Counted from the first letter of the stretch, positions 26,723-36,631 are shown. The stretch is DNA of 64,000 nucleotides from Vibrio fortis (GCF_000695685.1 NZ_JFFR01000002.1:558001-622000), one strand, 5' to 3'. A program made the numbers and translations. The notes: generated by a model not told the origin, from the sequence alone.

Positions 26723-26911
26723 ATGTTCACAATTGAAGGCGTATGTGATTGGTGTAAAAAGCCAAGCCTAGTAAAAAAACATGACTACCTTGACGGTAAG
26801 TCTCATTGTTCATGTGAAGAATGCAATGACATTGCAACCATGGACGTTCGCCAGTTCAATATCGGCGAAATGGAAATGAGAGCAAAACTCTCCGAGGCAA
26901 CGAGAAGATAG
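26723..26911 (+). CDS. small cysteine-cluster protein (62 residues)
   Basis: A 62-residue protein with two cysteine groups, CDWC (residues 8-11) and CSCEEC (29-34), which together could bind one zinc as a treble-clef or ribbon. The C-terminal half is charged and helical (MEMRAKLSEATRR). GGAGAGG before the ATG is strong, and the coding frame is flanked by a plausible promoter (CATAAT at 26675-26680) and a terminator, so I take it as real. I do not recognise a named family. Confidence 0.75.
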   Translation: MFTIEGVCDWCKKPSLVKKHDYLDGKSHCSCEECNDIATMDVRQFNIGEMEMRAKLSEATRR

Positions 26912-26930
26912 TTACCTCAACACGGAAGTA

Positions 26931-26957
26931 AAAAAGCGCCAATCGAGGCGCTTTTTT
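26931..26957 (+). terminator. terminator of the 62-residue gene
   Basis: AAAAAGCGCC and GGCGCTTTTTT form a 10 bp stem around AATCGA. Confidence 0.92.
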
Positions 26958-27295
26958 GATCCTGCTAACTTACCACATCCAACCATCATTCTTCGCTACA
27001 CCATTACTTCCCTCTCGCCTTTGTCCTTGAGCCCTCTTTCGCTTCTAAAGAGACCTTCTATCTAAACAAGTCACCTCAGTGCCTATACAGTACTTTTATC
27101 AAACCACTGTATAAACCTGTATAGAAAAGGTGCTATGGATCTCAAACCTTCTTAATCATGAGAAATTTTGATATTTCAGTCGAATTTAAAAACATAAATT
27201 AAAACAATAACTTAATATAAATCTCGAGTCAGATTCCGAGGTTTTGTTCAATATTCCCTCAAAAAATTGCTTGATCTTATGCACCACAAAAACTA

Positions 27296-27311
27296 CTGTA
27301 TACACATACAG
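27296..27311 (+). promoter_or_regulatory. LexA (SOS) box
   Basis: CTGTATACACATACAG fits CTGT-N8-ACAG exactly, 21 bases before the start codon of the SulA-like gene. Confidence 0.88.
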
Positions 27312-27332
27312 CATGTATATAAGGACAGCAAA

Positions 27333-27755
27333 ATGATTCAAGCTCACGTAAAAGCACAACACTCTAGCCCGCTAGTTCAATGCGCATTTTCTGCAGCATC
27401 ACATCTGCCGCAAAGCTCTAATCAATCTCGCCACCAAGCAAACTTGTTAGCACGTATGGCTTTGCTGTCCAATCAAGAACAGTGGTTACTGTTTACAGCG
27501 CAGACCCCTCGCCCTTCAGCGAAAGAACTCTCTCAGTTCAACATTTGCTGTGAGCGCATCATTCACATGAAACCTTCTCGCCAAATGAGCGAAATGGAGA
27601 CTGTTGAAAAAGCGATTCGCTCTCGAAACGCGAGTGCGATTGTCGCGAGCAACCAAATTGATTCATTTGGTCAACAGTATTTACGTGAGCTCGCGATCCA
27701 ATACCAATGTGAAGTCTTCTTTGTCGAGCACAGCACAACTCATCACGTTCACTAA
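27333..27755 (+). CDS. sulA: SulA-like SOS cell-division inhibitor
   Basis: A 140-residue protein. The region LLARMALLSNQEQWLLFTAQTPRPS, then HMKPSRQMSEMETVEKAIRSRNASAIVAS resembles SulA, a RecA-fold protein that binds FtsZ and halts division after DNA damage: a helix, an LLFTAQ-type strand, and the conserved Lys-Pro-Ser loop. A perfect LexA box precedes it, so SOS induction is well supported by sequence. I chose ATG at 27333 with AGGA eight bases upstream; longer starts run through the LexA box and cannot be right. In vibrios sulA-like genes are divergent, so the target is inferred, not shown. Confidence 0.82.
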   Translation: MIQAHVKAQHSSPLVQCAFSAASHLPQSSNQSRHQANLLARMALLSNQEQWLLFTAQTPRPSAKELSQFNICCERIIHMKPSRQMSEMETVEKAIRSRNASAIVASNQIDSFGQQYLRELAIQYQCEVFFVEHSTTHHVH

Positions 27756-27768
27756 TCAAACACTGCCG

Positions 27769-27819
27769 ACCCCGCTCTTTTCTGTCGAAGCCAACGACAG
27801 CATTGAGTGGGGTTTTTAT
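27769..27819 (+). terminator. branched terminator of the SulA-like gene
   Basis: ACCCCGCTC pairs with GAGTGGGGT, enclosing an inner CTGTCG/CGACAG hairpin, followed by TTTTTATT. Confidence 0.82.
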
Positions 27820-27870
27820 TTGTTATAACGAACCTTGAAAGCAGAAAGAAAAAGAGAATTGCAAAGAAAT

Positions 27871-27886
27871 AAGCAAACGTTTGCTT
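27871..27886 (+). promoter_or_regulatory. purC: PurR box upstream of purC
   Basis: AAGCAAACGTTTGCTT is a perfect 16-base palindrome matching the PurR consensus (ACGCAAACGTTTGCGT type). It is centred just upstream of the purC promoter. Confidence 0.92.
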
Positions 27887-27891
27887 TTTCT

Positions 27892-27920
27892 CTGGAAGCT
27901 GAATTTAGATTGGGTATAAT
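27892..27920 (+). promoter_or_regulatory. purC: purC promoter
   Basis: A perfect TATAAT at 27915-27920 with CTGGAA 17 bases upstream. The PurR box ends a few bases before the -35, so a bound repressor would block polymerase. Confidence 0.75.
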
Positions 27921-27986
27921 GCCCACCTAATCGAGTGTGTTATGCACTTCTCTGTACGACGTTTGATAAAAGATAGGAATGTCTAA

Positions 27987-29090
27987 ATGAGCCTCGCTGA
28001 TCAAGTTCTAGCCGTAAATGATGATCTACCCATCCGTACTGATAAACCTGTCCACAGTGGCAAAGTTCGCTCAGTTTACTGGTTAACCGAAGAAGATAGT
28101 CAAAGACTAATTAAAGAGAAAGGCTACGATGTTGCACCTGATGCACCGTTAGCAATCATGGTTATTAGTGACCGTATCTCTGCATTTGACTGTATTTGGC
28201 ATGGCGAAGGCGGCTTAAAAGGTGTTCCAGGTAAAGGTGCTGCACTTAACGCTATCTCTAATCACTGGTTTAAGCTGTTTAAAGATAACGGACTGGCAGA
28301 TAGCCACATCCTAGATATCCCTCATCCATTCGTTTGGATCGTACAAAAAGCACGCCCAGTTATGATTGAAGCGATTTGTCGCCAATACATTACTGGTTCA
28401 ATGTGGCGTGCCTACGCAAATGGTGAACGTGAATTCTGTGGTATCGAAATGCCAGAAGGCTTAGAGAAAGATAAGAAGCTTCCAGAGCTACTGATCACAC
28501 CATCGACCAAGGGTATTCTTAAGGGCATCCCTGGCGTACCAGAAGCAGATGATGTCAATATCACTCGTCAGAACATCGAGCAGAACTTCGCAGCATTTAA
28601 CTTCACTAAAGAGAGCGATATTGCTCACTACGAAAAGCTACTAAAAGAAGGCTTTGGCGTGATTAGCGAAGCATTGAGCAAGGTTGATCAAACCTTCGTT
28701 GATACCAAGTTTGAGTTTGGTTATGTCAATGATGCTCAAGGCAACGAAAAGCTTATCTACATGGATGAAGTTGGCACGCCAGATTCATCACGTATTTGGG
28801 ATACTCAAGAGTACAACAAAGGCAACATCGTCGAGAACTCGAAAGAAGGCTTCCGCCAGTTCTTGTTAAACCACTTCCCAGATGCTGACATTCTACTTAA
28901 CAAGGAGCGCATGCCTGAACGTGAAGCCTTGGCTCGCGATAACGAACTGCCCCTTGATGCGCTAATGTCACTGTCTCGCACCTACCTTGATATTGCTGAA
29001 AAGATCACAGGTAGCAAGATTGAACTGAGCGAAAATCCAAAACAAGAGATCGTCGACATCCTACGCGCTGAGTACAACCTAATCGACTAA
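27987..29090 (+). CDS. purC: phosphoribosylaminoimidazole-succinocarboxamide synthase, long form
   Basis: A 367-residue SAICAR synthetase, condensing CAIR with aspartate using ATP in purine synthesis. Marks include [48 protein letters not shown] and [14 protein letters not shown]. It is about 130 residues longer than the 237-residue E. coli PurC and belongs to the long bacterial/yeast-like type; vibrios carry this form. Control by PurR is indicated by the box upstream. AGGA lies nine bases before the ATG. Confidence 0.96.
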   Translation: MSLADQVLAVNDDLPIRTDKPVHSGKVRSVYWLTEEDSQRLIKEKGYDVAPDAPLAIMVISDRISAFDCIWHGEGGLKGVPGKGAALNAISNHWFKLFKDNGLADSHILDIPHPFVWIVQKARPVMIEAICRQYITGSMWRAYANGEREFCGIEMPEGLEKDKKLPELLITPSTKGILKGIPGVPEADDVNITRQNIEQNFAAFNFTKESDIAHYEKLLKEGFGVISEALSKVDQTFVDTKFEFGYVNDAQGNEKLIYMDEVGTPDSSRIWDTQEYNKGNIVENSKEGFRQFLLNHFPDADILLNKERMPEREALARDNELPLDALMSLSRTYLDIAEKITGSKIELSENPKQEIVDILRAEYNLID

Positions 29091-29121
29091 CACTCCTTTT
29101 GATCAATAAGGTCTGTTACTT

Positions 29122-29190
29122 AAAGGGCCGCTTATCACTTTATTACTCAAGTAACTGAGTTAATGAAGTAGATAAGCGGCCCTTTATTGT
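29122..29190 (+). terminator. purC: long composite inverted repeat after purC, probable terminator
   Basis: AAAGGGCCGCTTATC (29122-29136) pairs perfectly over 15 bases with GATAAGCGGCCCTTT (29171-29185), then TATTGTT. The 34-base loop contains further small palindromes (TTACTCAAGTAA, AACTGAGTT). It lies between converging genes and could act both ways. Confidence 0.8.
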
Positions 29191-29224
29191 TATGAGGCTT
29201 AGCGCTGAGATAACGCCTCGCCGT

Positions 29225-29602
29225 CTATAACTTTATCGTGAACTCTTCAGCCGAACTTCCGGTGATCACTAGGTGGCTTCGTGATTCGATGTACTCGATC
29301 TGTTCATCTTCCAACGAATATGGCATCACAACTTTCAGTTCATTGATACCTTCCAACTTTGCCAACTTAAGTAGTACCACGATATTCGATTCGTCACTCT
29401 TTCGCGTAGAGAGCGATTTGAGTGCCTTTTCCCATAAACGATCTTCCGGAGTCGATAGATCTTTAATGCTATCTTTCCAAACTGTACCGAACACAGGGGC
29501 AAATGTGGTGAGTGCTTCTAGAAAAGTCCATTTTTTATCGCATGACGCGCCAAGAAAGTTTGTGTAATCAAATTCTACACAGGTCTCTTTTTGTTTATCC
29601 AT
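29225..29602 (-). CDS. conserved hypothetical protein, 125 residues
   Basis: I do not recognise a family. The protein is soluble and acidic: a short N-terminal stretch (CVEFDYTNFLGASCDKKW), a helical middle (FGTVWKDSIKDL, RLWEKALKSL) and alternating strands at the end (VVLLKLAKLEG, ELKVVMPYSL, HLVITGSS). The end resembles a small alpha/beta domain. I placed the start at the ATG at 29602 with GGGGGA four bases upstream; a longer reading frame upstream lacks a ribosome site and would be very hydrophobic, so I left it out. Upstream of it, 29603-29808 holds only AT-rich DNA. Confidence 0.7.
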   Translation of the reverse strand: MDKQKETCVEFDYTNFLGASCDKKWTFLEALTTFAPVFGTVWKDSIKDLSTPEDRLWEKALKSLSTRKSDESNIVVLLKLAKLEGINELKVVMPYSLEDEQIEYIESRSHLVITGSSAEEFTIKL

Positions 29603-29808
29603 GATGTCCCCCGACACATTGGCAACACAATATACTCTTAATATCCACCAACTTTTTCTATATAGCAATAGGATATAGAAGAATGGTCTTTTATGACCTT
29701 TTGATTGGTTAAAAAGGCATATAAAAATCAATTTTGTAACAAAAGACGAACTGAAAACTCATATATGCGTCTATTTGATTAATATTTTACAAATTGAAGT
29801 AATTCCAA

Positions 29809-32199
29809 TTATTTCACATCCAAAACACGACTCGCTTTCTTGTACTGAATACGCCAACCAGACCAAACTGGCAGTTCCCAACGCTTAGGTGGTGTTTTGC
29901 GTCCACCGCTCGAGTAATGGACATACACAAGCTTTCTTTGAGGCAGGTATTCAACATCGAGTTGGAGATCGGCCAATAATAAATGGAATGGGTATTTTTC
30001 TGCAAATTCTGCATATTCCCAGTATGGAATGCCGTCAAACGGAATGTCTTCCGCGTCGAACATCTCTAACTCATCGACTTGGCTTACACCCAACTCTTCT
30101 AACTGGGCAGCAAACCAATCAACAAAGTTAAGCTCTTCGATTTGTTGTGAGTACTCATGACTTTCACTCAGTCCCATTCGCACATACAACTGCCAATGCT
30201 TGATCTCTTGAGTTCTCTGTTTCGCGAACCCTTGCAAATACTGCTCGCTTACCACCATGTCGATGACGGGTTTAAGTGAGAGTTGACCTTGCGCCTCGAT
30301 CAGCTTGGTGTCGATCACACGACCTGCGTAAACCAAAGACATAGCCGTGAACACCTGCCCCGAGCTGTCTGATTGCCCTTCAACGACTGTTTCACCTTGC
30401 TCCCACTCCCCCAGCTCTTGCTCTACAAGCAACTGAAGCGGGATCGGCGCTACCGTTGTTGCTAAGGTCAATGTCTGCTTTACTCCTCTACCGGGCAAAC
30501 TATAGGTATCGAGCACGAGCAGAGCTTCGCTGCTGTCTGGAACTCGATTTTCCCTGCCTAACATCACTTCGAGCTGCCCATTGGCGAACGCCTCACGCCG
30601 CTTTGTTCGACGAACAAAAGCCAACTCTGGGTGCAGGCGTAAAATCTCTTTGAGTAAATCGACTCTGTTGAATCGAGAAGCAACTTCCAGTTGAGGGAGC
30701 TCAAACAGTTCACGCATCTGATCTGCTAAACCTTGAGCCTCCAATAGAGCTTGCTTATCTATTGCAATATGAGGGAACTGTTTTCCGCGGACGACGCCAA
30801 TGAGTAAGGCAATGTCGCAGCCCTCTTTCTCCTCTTTGAACAGAGCATCCAAATGTTCAGGATTGTTCGGCAATTGATAAAGTCGAGCAGGAACTGAAAG
30901 CGCAGCCGTGAGATCTATCATCGCTTCTTTAAGCGGTTTAGACTTAATCCGAGTCACAATATCGGCATGCAAGGCATCAATCGGCAAAGGATACATGCGT
31001 TGACCATGCTCGGTCGCAACCCCCTTTTCATCTATCGCCTCCATCAAAAGCAAAGCCTGCTTCGCTTTCAGTAATGACTTTTCTGGCAACTCATCTAACA
31101 GGTCTAAATCTTCAAACGTCATCTGACAGCAAGCTGCCGCTAACATCGGCTCAATCAACTCTTCACGTTGCATCTCTGGTGGTGTAACAAGTTCTAGAGC
31201 CGCATGTTCGCCAAACAGGTGCACACACCGACCATCCATAACACGCCCTGCACGCCCCGCTCGCTGTTTCGCACTGGCACGAGATATCGCTTTCAAGGTT
31301 AGCGTTGTTCTACCATTGCGCTGCACCGTTCTACGTTCCAAGCCTGAATCAATCACCACCGCAATGTTCGGAATGGTTAGGGAGGTCTCAGCTACGTTGG
31401 TCGCCAGAATCACTTTGGTCTTTCGCTGTGATGTATCCAGCGGAATATCGGACAATGCGCGATTGCGCTCGCTATCGGAAACCGATGCATAGAGCGGACA
31501 TACTTCAATCTCTTCGATAGCATTCAGCATTTGAGCTGTTTGAATGATCTCTTTCTTACCCGGCAAAAAAACAAGAATGTCGCCACTGCACGCCTCTAGT
31601 TGTTGCTTCACTTCATCAGCAACGCGACGTTCGATATTACGGCTATCCGGTAAGTGACGAGAGTCCAACGCTCGATGTTCAATAGAGACATGATAGTTTC
31701 GGCCTTCACAAGTGATGCGTTCTGCATCGAGATAGTGAGCAAGCTTGGCCCCTTCGATTGTCGCCGACGTTACAATTAATCGATGTTGGCTGCGCGCTTT
31801 TAAGATCGCCACCAACAAATCAATGTCCCAGCGACGTTCATGAAACTCATCGACTACAACGATATCAAACGTCTTTAGCCCATCTTCTACTAACCATCGC
31901 AGAGCGACACCGGGAGTGACAAAAGTCACCTGAGTCGATTCGTTGTATTTGGCGTCTAGCTTAATTGCATACCCCACCTCTTCTCCCAGCGGTTTGCCCG
32001 ATGAAGTAGCCAAAAACTCGGCCAATGAAGTACATGCAATACGCCTTGGCTCAATCACTAATACTCGACCATGTTTTGCCGCCCAAACCGGTAAACGAGT
32101 CGACTTACCAGAGCCTGTTTCAGCTTCTACAACAAGGTGATTTGAAGGAAGGAGTTCATGAAGTGCATGTTCATAAGAATCGATGGGTAGTAGAGACAT
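29809..32199 (-). CDS. hrpB: ATP-dependent DEAH-type RNA helicase, HrpB family
   Basis: A 796-residue superfamily 2 helicase. Motifs in order: GSGKST (Walker A), EPRRIA (Ia), DEFHER (II, with F in place of A as in HrpB), TSATIEG (III), LPGKKEI, ATNVAETSLTIPN (V) and QRAGRAGR (VI). A DEAH-type C-terminal region follows. HrpB-type enzymes unwind RNA, but their physiological substrate is unclear. It is more divergent than E. coli HrpB, so it may be a sister lineage. Start taken as ATG at 32199; there is no good ribosome site, and a TTG four codons upstream is possible. Confidence 0.85.
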   Translation of the reverse strand: MSLLPIDSYEHALHELLPSNHLVVEAETGSGKSTRLPVWAAKHGRVLVIEPRRIACTSLAEFLATSSGKPLGEEVGYAIKLDAKYNESTQVTFVTPGVALRWLVEDGLKTFDIVVVDEFHERRWDIDLLVAILKARSQHRLIVTSATIEGAKLAHYLDAERITCEGRNYHVSIEHRALDSRHLPDSRNIERRVADEVKQQLEACSGDILVFLPGKKEIIQTAQMLNAIEEIEVCPLYASVSDSERNRALSDIPLDTSQRKTKVILATNVAETSLTIPNIAVVIDSGLERRTVQRNGRTTLTLKAISRASAKQRAGRAGRVMDGRCVHLFGEHAALELVTPPEMQREELIEPMLAAACCQMTFEDLDLLDELPEKSLLKAKQALLLMEAIDEKGVATEHGQRMYPLPIDALHADIVTRIKSKPLKEAMIDLTAALSVPARLYQLPNNPEHLDALFKEEKEGCDIALLIGVVRGKQFPHIAIDKQALLEAQGLADQMRELFELPQLEVASRFNRVDLLKEILRLHPELAFVRRTKRREAFANGQLEVMLGRENRVPDSSEALLVLDTYSLPGRGVKQTLTLATTVAPIPLQLLVEQELGEWEQGETVVEGQSDSSGQVFTAMSLVYAGRVIDTKLIEAQGQLSLKPVIDMVVSEQYLQGFAKQRTQEIKHWQLYVRMGLSESHEYSQQIEELNFVDWFAAQLEELGVSQVDELEMFDAEDIPFDGIPYWEYAEFAEKYPFHLLLADLQLDVEYLPQRKLVYVHYSSGGRKTPPKRWELPVWSGWRIQYKKASRVLDVK

Positions 32200-32383
32200 A
32201 AAAGGTGTCAATAGATAAAAAATGTGAGCTAAGTATACCTAAATCTTCACTCGATATTCGAGAAGTGTGGCAAAGCAGTGAGATCATCATTTTGTTTGGT
32301 TATATAAGGGATAAACAGTTTACAATTGAATAACTAAACCGTTATCATTTTTCCGTTTTTCTTTCTCCCATATTAGGCTTCCA

Positions 32384-34072
32384 ATGAACAACGACAAACG
32401 TCCTCTGTACATCCCATATTCGGGCCCTGCACTACTAAGTACTCCTCTTCTAAACAAAGGCAGTGCATTCACCGCTGAAGAGCGTGCTTCTTTTAACCTA
32501 GAAGGCCTTCTGCCTGAAAATACAGAAACGATTCAAGAGCAAGTTGGTCGTGCTTACAAGCAGTACTGCAACTTCGAAAGCGACATGGATAAGCACATTT
32601 ACCTGCGCAACATCCAAGATACTAACGAAACACTCTTCTATCGTTTAGTTCAGAATCATATCTCTGAAATGATGCCAATCATCTACACACCAACTGTAGG
32701 TGCAGCATGTGAAAACTTCTCTAACATTTACCGTCGTGGTCGTGGTCTGTTTATCTCTTACCCGAACCGCGATCGTATCGATGACCTACTGAACAATGCG
32801 ACTAACCACAATGTAAAAGTAATCGTGGTAACGGACGGTGAGCGTATTCTTGGTTTGGGAGACCAAGGTATCGGTGGTATGGGTATTCCAATTGGTAAGC
32901 TTTCTCTATACACAGCGTGTGGCGGCATCAGCCCAGCTTACATGCTACCTATCGTTCTTGATGTTGGTACCAACAACCCTCAACGTCTAGCAGACCCTAT
33001 GTACATGGGCTGGCGTCATCCTCGTATCACGGGTGCAGACTACGACGCATTTGTTGAAGAGTTCATTCAAGCAGTTCAACGCCGTTGGCCAGATGCTTTG
33101 GTTCAGTTTGAAGACTTCGCTCAGAAGAACGCAATGCCACTGCTTGAGCGCTACAAAGACCGCATCTGTTGCTTCAACGATGACATTCAAGGCACAGCTG
33201 CTGTAACAGTTGGCTCACTATTGGCGGCTTGTAAAGCGGCAGGTAGCAAGCTATCTGAACAACGCGTGACATTCCTTGGTGCCGGTTCAGCAGGTTGTGG
33301 TATCGCAGAAGCGATCATCGCTCAGATGGTGTCTGAAGGTATCAGCGATGCGCAAGCTCGCTCACAGGTTTACATGGTTGACCGCTGGGGTCTTCTACAA
33401 GAAGGCATGCCAAACCTACTAGACTTCCAACAACGTCTAGTACAAACCAATAAGAACACTGAAGGTTGGGAAACAGAAGGTACTGGTTTCTCGCTATTAG
33501 ATGTTGTACGTAACGCGAAGCCTACTGTACTGGTTGGTGTATCTGGTGCGCCGGGTCTGTTCAGCAAAGAAGTTATCCAAGAGATGAACCTTCACTGTGA
33601 ACGCCCAATTGTGTTCCCGCTATCTAACCCAACAAGCCGTGTTGAAGCGACGCCAAACGACATCATTCGTTGGACAGAAGGCCAAGCACTTGTTGCAACA
33701 GGTAGCCCATTTGAGCCAGTGACTCACAAAGGCACTATTTACCCAATCGCACAATGTAACAACAGCTACATCTTCCCGGGTATCGGCCTTGGTGTTCTAG
33801 CGGTTAACGCTTCTCGCATTACCGACGAAATGCTGATGGAATCAAGCCGTGCACTAGCGACTTGTTCTCCACTAGCAATCAATGGTTCTGGTGCCCTTCT
33901 ACCACCACTAGAAGAGATCCACACGGTATCGAAGAAGATTGCTTTTGCCGTTGGTAAGAAAGCGATCGAGCAAGGTGTTGCACTAGAGATCACTGAAGAA
34001 GCGCTACAACAAGCTATCGACCAGCACTTCTGGCAACCAGTGTACCGTCGCTATAAGCGTACTGCTTTCTAA
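32384..34072 (+). CDS. maeA: NAD-dependent malic enzyme (oxaloacetate-decarboxylating)
   Basis: A 562-residue malic enzyme converting malate to pyruvate and CO2 with NAD+. Marks: FYRLVQNH and [11 protein letters not shown] at the N-domain, [19 protein letters not shown] with the catalytic site, [17 protein letters not shown], and the Rossmann glycines in [15 protein letters not shown]. Length and motifs match E. coli SfcA/MaeA. It stands alone with its own terminator. It may act together with the TRAP and DASS carriers nearby that import C4 acids, but no shared control is visible. Confidence 0.96.
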   Translation: MNNDKRPLYIPYSGPALLSTPLLNKGSAFTAEERASFNLEGLLPENTETIQEQVGRAYKQYCNFESDMDKHIYLRNIQDTNETLFYRLVQNHISEMMPIIYTPTVGAACENFSNIYRRGRGLFISYPNRDRIDDLLNNATNHNVKVIVVTDGERILGLGDQGIGGMGIPIGKLSLYTACGGISPAYMLPIVLDVGTNNPQRLADPMYMGWRHPRITGADYDAFVEEFIQAVQRRWPDALVQFEDFAQKNAMPLLERYKDRICCFNDDIQGTAAVTVGSLLAACKAAGSKLSEQRVTFLGAGSAGCGIAEAIIAQMVSEGISDAQARSQVYMVDRWGLLQEGMPNLLDFQQRLVQTNKNTEGWETEGTGFSLLDVVRNAKPTVLVGVSGAPGLFSKEVIQEMNLHCERPIVFPLSNPTSRVEATPNDIIRWTEGQALVATGSPFEPVTHKGTIYPIAQCNNSYIFPGIGLGVLAVNASRITDEMLMESSRALATCSPLAINGSGALLPPLEEIHTVSKKIAFAVGKKAIEQGVALEITEEALQQAIDQHFWQPVYRRYKRTAF

Positions 34073-34094
34073 GCAAGATTAAAGATTATCTCTA

Positions 34095-34122
34095 AAGCCT
34101 CTGCCTCGCAGGGGCTTTTTTC
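34095..34122 (+). terminator. maeA: terminator of maeA
   Basis: AGCCTCTGC and GCAGGGGCT form a 9 bp stem (one G-U) around CTC, followed by TTTTTTCTTC. Confidence 0.9.
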
Positions 34123-34219
34123 TTCATATAGACATCACTTAATCGTTCATTTTTATAAGATATTTTTGTTACTATCGACTATTCGTTAACGATGCTCAGG
34201 CGCAAGGACCCTACCTCGA

Positions 34220-34948
34220 GTGAAATTCAGTTCTTCAAATTTGATTGCACTTTTCAAGAAGGCTCGCAAAAAGATCAAAACCACCCTACTTTCTGTGTTT
34301 GTGATTGTATTGGTTGGAGCTGCAACAGTAATTGGTATTGATTACTGGGTTTCTTGGCAGGCTAAAGGGCGAATCATTACTCAGTTAGAAGACGTCCCTC
34401 AGAGAGAAGTGGCGGTTGTTTTAGGGACAAGTAAGTACCTAGGTCGCACTCTTAACGAATACTATAAGCACCGAATCGATGCTGCTATCGACTTGTATAA
34501 CCAAGGCACCATTAACCAGTTTCTATTAAGTGGTGATAACGCGCATCGCTCTTACAATGAGCCTTGGACTATGAAGCGCGATTTGCTTAAAGCAGGTGTG
34601 CCTGAAGAGCGCATCAACCTCGACTACGCAGGTTTTCGCACCCTTGACTCTATTGTCCGTGCCAAGAAGATTTTTGATACAGATAACTTTTTGATCATCA
34701 CTCAGAAGTTTCACTGCGAACGCGCACTCTTTATTGCTAGCTCTTACGACATTCACGCACAGTGCTTGGCTGTTTCTGGGCCAACCAAACACTCCGGCTT
34801 CTCTATTCGACTACGTGAAGTTTTTGCACGAACCAAAGCATTTTTAGACCTCTACATTATAGGTACCGACCCGAAATTTTTAGGTCCTAAAGAACCAATT
34901 CAACCTAGCGCAACTCCTGAAAACAGTAATCCACAAACCGATGTGTAG
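34220..34948 (+). CDS. sanA: SanA/YdcF family (DUF218) envelope protein
   Basis: A 242-residue protein with a basic N-terminus and one membrane helix at about 20-45 (TLLSVFVIVLVGAATVIGI), then a DUF218 domain: VAVVLGTSKYLGRTLNEYYKHRIDAA, FLLSGDN, MKRDLLKAGVP and DNFLIITQKFHCERALFIA. E. coli SanA has the same layout and affects vancomycin exclusion and envelope integrity. The Pro/Asn-rich C-tail is probably disordered. GTG start with AGGA upstream at a long eleven-base spacing. A short palindrome (ATGTGTAGA/TCTACACAT, 34941-34960) spans the stop codon. Confidence 0.88.
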   Translation: MKFSSSNLIALFKKARKKIKTTLLSVFVIVLVGAATVIGIDYWVSWQAKGRIITQLEDVPQREVAVVLGTSKYLGRTLNEYYKHRIDAAIDLYNQGTINQFLLSGDNAHRSYNEPWTMKRDLLKAGVPEERINLDYAGFRTLDSIVRAKKIFDTDNFLIITQKFHCERALFIASSYDIHAQCLAVSGPTKHSGFSIRLREVFARTKAFLDLYIIGTDPKFLGPKEPIQPSATPENSNPQTDV

Positions 34949-35145
34949 AAATCTACACATTTTCGATTTGTCGCCTCACACTTTGCTACACCAAGAACAA
35001 AACACACCAACACTCCTTTATTAACTTGAGTAACATTCTGTCAACAAAGTCTGACCCTACATCAAGTCAAACACCTCGAACACAATAAGCGCCACATAAA
35101 AAATAGGCGCACCTAATAACAGAGGTGAAACAAAAGGAGCGCCAT

Positions 35146-36516
35146 ATGACGGCACTTGTTACTACACTGAAACACTGGTTGTTCACCCGCAACAGCATGA
35201 TCCTTATCGGGAATTTCTTGTTGTTTGCGACCCTGATTAATACCCTGCCCTTCGAATCGCAGGTCAACACTGGTCTGAGTATCTTGATCTTTGTTGCCGT
35301 ACTTTGGCTTACAGAGGCGATTCACGTAAGTATCACGGCACTACTTGTACCGTTACTCGCTGTTGTATTTGGTGTCTTTAATACCCCTGCGGCACTAGCA
35401 AACTTCTCCAACCCAATTATCTTTCTTTTCCTAGGTGGGTTTGCATTAGCAGCGGCGTTGAACAAGCAAGAGCTCGACAAAGCGATCGCCGATAAAGTAC
35501 TTCTGATTGCGAAAGGTAAAATGTCGGTTGCGATCTTCATGCTATTCGGTGTGAGTGCAGGCCTATCAATGTGGATTTCAAACACTGCGACTACAGCAAT
35601 GATGCTGCCTTTGGTTTTAGGTGTGATGAACAAAGTCGACCAACGTGAAGACCGCAATACTTATGTATTCGTTCTACTTGGTATCGCTTACTGTGCTTCA
35701 ATTGGTGGTATCGCAACGCTAGTAGGTAGCCCACCGAACGCAATCGCAGCAGCAGAAGTTGGCTTGAGCTTTACTGAGTGGATGGCGCTAGGTCTTCCTA
35801 TCTCTCTGATTCTCCTACCAATTGCGATGGTTATCCTGTATGCGATGACTAAGCCAAAACTGAACCACACTTTCGAACTAGATCATAAGCCAGTTGAGTG
35901 GACCAACAGCAAAAAAATCACACTGTCGATCTTCTTGCTAACTGTGACTCTGTGGATTTTCGGTAAACCAATCAACGCAATGATCGGTGGCTTCTCGAAG
36001 TTCGATAGCCTGGTTGCTATTGGCGCTATCGTACTGCTTGGCGCATCTCGCGCAGTAGAGTGGAAAGACGTTGAGAAAACAACAGACTGGGGCGTATTGA
36101 TCCTGTTTGGTGGCGGTATCTGTCTAAGTAACATTCTTAAAGCGACTGGCACCAGCGTTTTCCTAGCTCACTCTCTAAGTGGTTTCCTAGAGCAAGCTGG
36201 CGTGCTTCTAACTATCTTAGCGGTTGTGGCTTTCGTGGTATTCCTAACAGAGTTCGCAAGTAACACAGCAAGTGCGGCGCTACTGGTTCCTGTATTCGCA
36301 ACGATTGCTGAAGCACTAGGTATGTCACCAGTTATCTTGTCTGCGCTGATTGCTGTAGCCGCATCATGTGCCTTCATGCTACCTGTAGCGACACCACCAA
36401 ATGCTATCGTATTCGGTTCTGGTCACATCAAACAGAAAGAGATGATGCGTATCGGTATGGTGCTTAACATTGTATGTATCATGGCGCTAACACTGTTCGC
36501 ATGGATCTTCTGGTAA
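35146..36516 (+). CDS. DASS/SLC13 family sodium-dicarboxylate symporter (VcINDY-like)
   Basis: A 456-residue carrier with about eleven membrane helices. Both substrate-binding Ser-Asn-Thr loops are present ([12 protein letters not shown] and [11 protein letters not shown]), each followed by a Pro-Pro-Asn-containing stretch ([10 protein letters not shown] and TPPNAIVFG). These are the diagnostic inverted repeats of the DASS family. Overall it looks like V. cholerae VcINDY, which imports succinate with sodium. I chose ATG at 35146 because AAGGAG is six bases upstream; a GTG start seven codons earlier would precede the ribosome site. Confidence 0.93.
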   Translation: MTALVTTLKHWLFTRNSMILIGNFLLFATLINTLPFESQVNTGLSILIFVAVLWLTEAIHVSITALLVPLLAVVFGVFNTPAALANFSNPIIFLFLGGFALAAALNKQELDKAIADKVLLIAKGKMSVAIFMLFGVSAGLSMWISNTATTAMMLPLVLGVMNKVDQREDRNTYVFVLLGIAYCASIGGIATLVGSPPNAIAAAEVGLSFTEWMALGLPISLILLPIAMVILYAMTKPKLNHTFELDHKPVEWTNSKKITLSIFLLTVTLWIFGKPINAMIGGFSKFDSLVAIGAIVLLGASRAVEWKDVEKTTDWGVLILFGGGICLSNILKATGTSVFLAHSLSGFLEQAGVLLTILAVVAFVVFLTEFASNTASAALLVPVFATIAEALGMSPVILSALIAVAASCAFMLPVATPPNAIVFGSGHIKQKEMMRIGMVLNIVCIMALTLFAWIFW

Positions 36517-36536
36517 TCAACACTCCTGCTCCACAC

Positions 36537-36569
36537 AAACGGGTTGCGATTCCCCCTAGCAACCCGTTT
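36537..36569 (+). terminator. first hairpin after the DASS carrier gene
   Basis: AAACGGGTTGC and GCAACCCGTTT form an 11 bp stem, with only a weak T-rich tail. Confidence 0.65.
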
Positions 36570-36631
36570 CAATAATCAAGAGTGTAATCATAGCCTGGCA
36601 CCTACTAACAACAACACAGGCATACTTTCCC

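Larger units (their letters stand above)
26912..27332. other. 421 bp gene-free stretch before the SulA-like gene
   Basis: It holds the terminator at 26931-26957, an inverted repeat CTATACAG (27083-27090) with CTGTATAG (27117-27124) plus a nearby CTGTATAA, then AT-rich DNA and the LexA box at 27296-27311. I found no convincing reading frame. Confidence 0.6.

Noticed and set aside
29195..29224. CTGAGA within a GAGGC/GCCTC hairpin, thought of as a TPP riboswitch piece
   Set aside because: The remaining conserved TPP elements are absent, and it lies downstream of both converging genes.
29603..29731. Upstream extension of the 125-residue minus-strand gene
   Set aside because: The extra residues are hydrophobic and unrelated in character, and GGGGGA supports the start at 29602.
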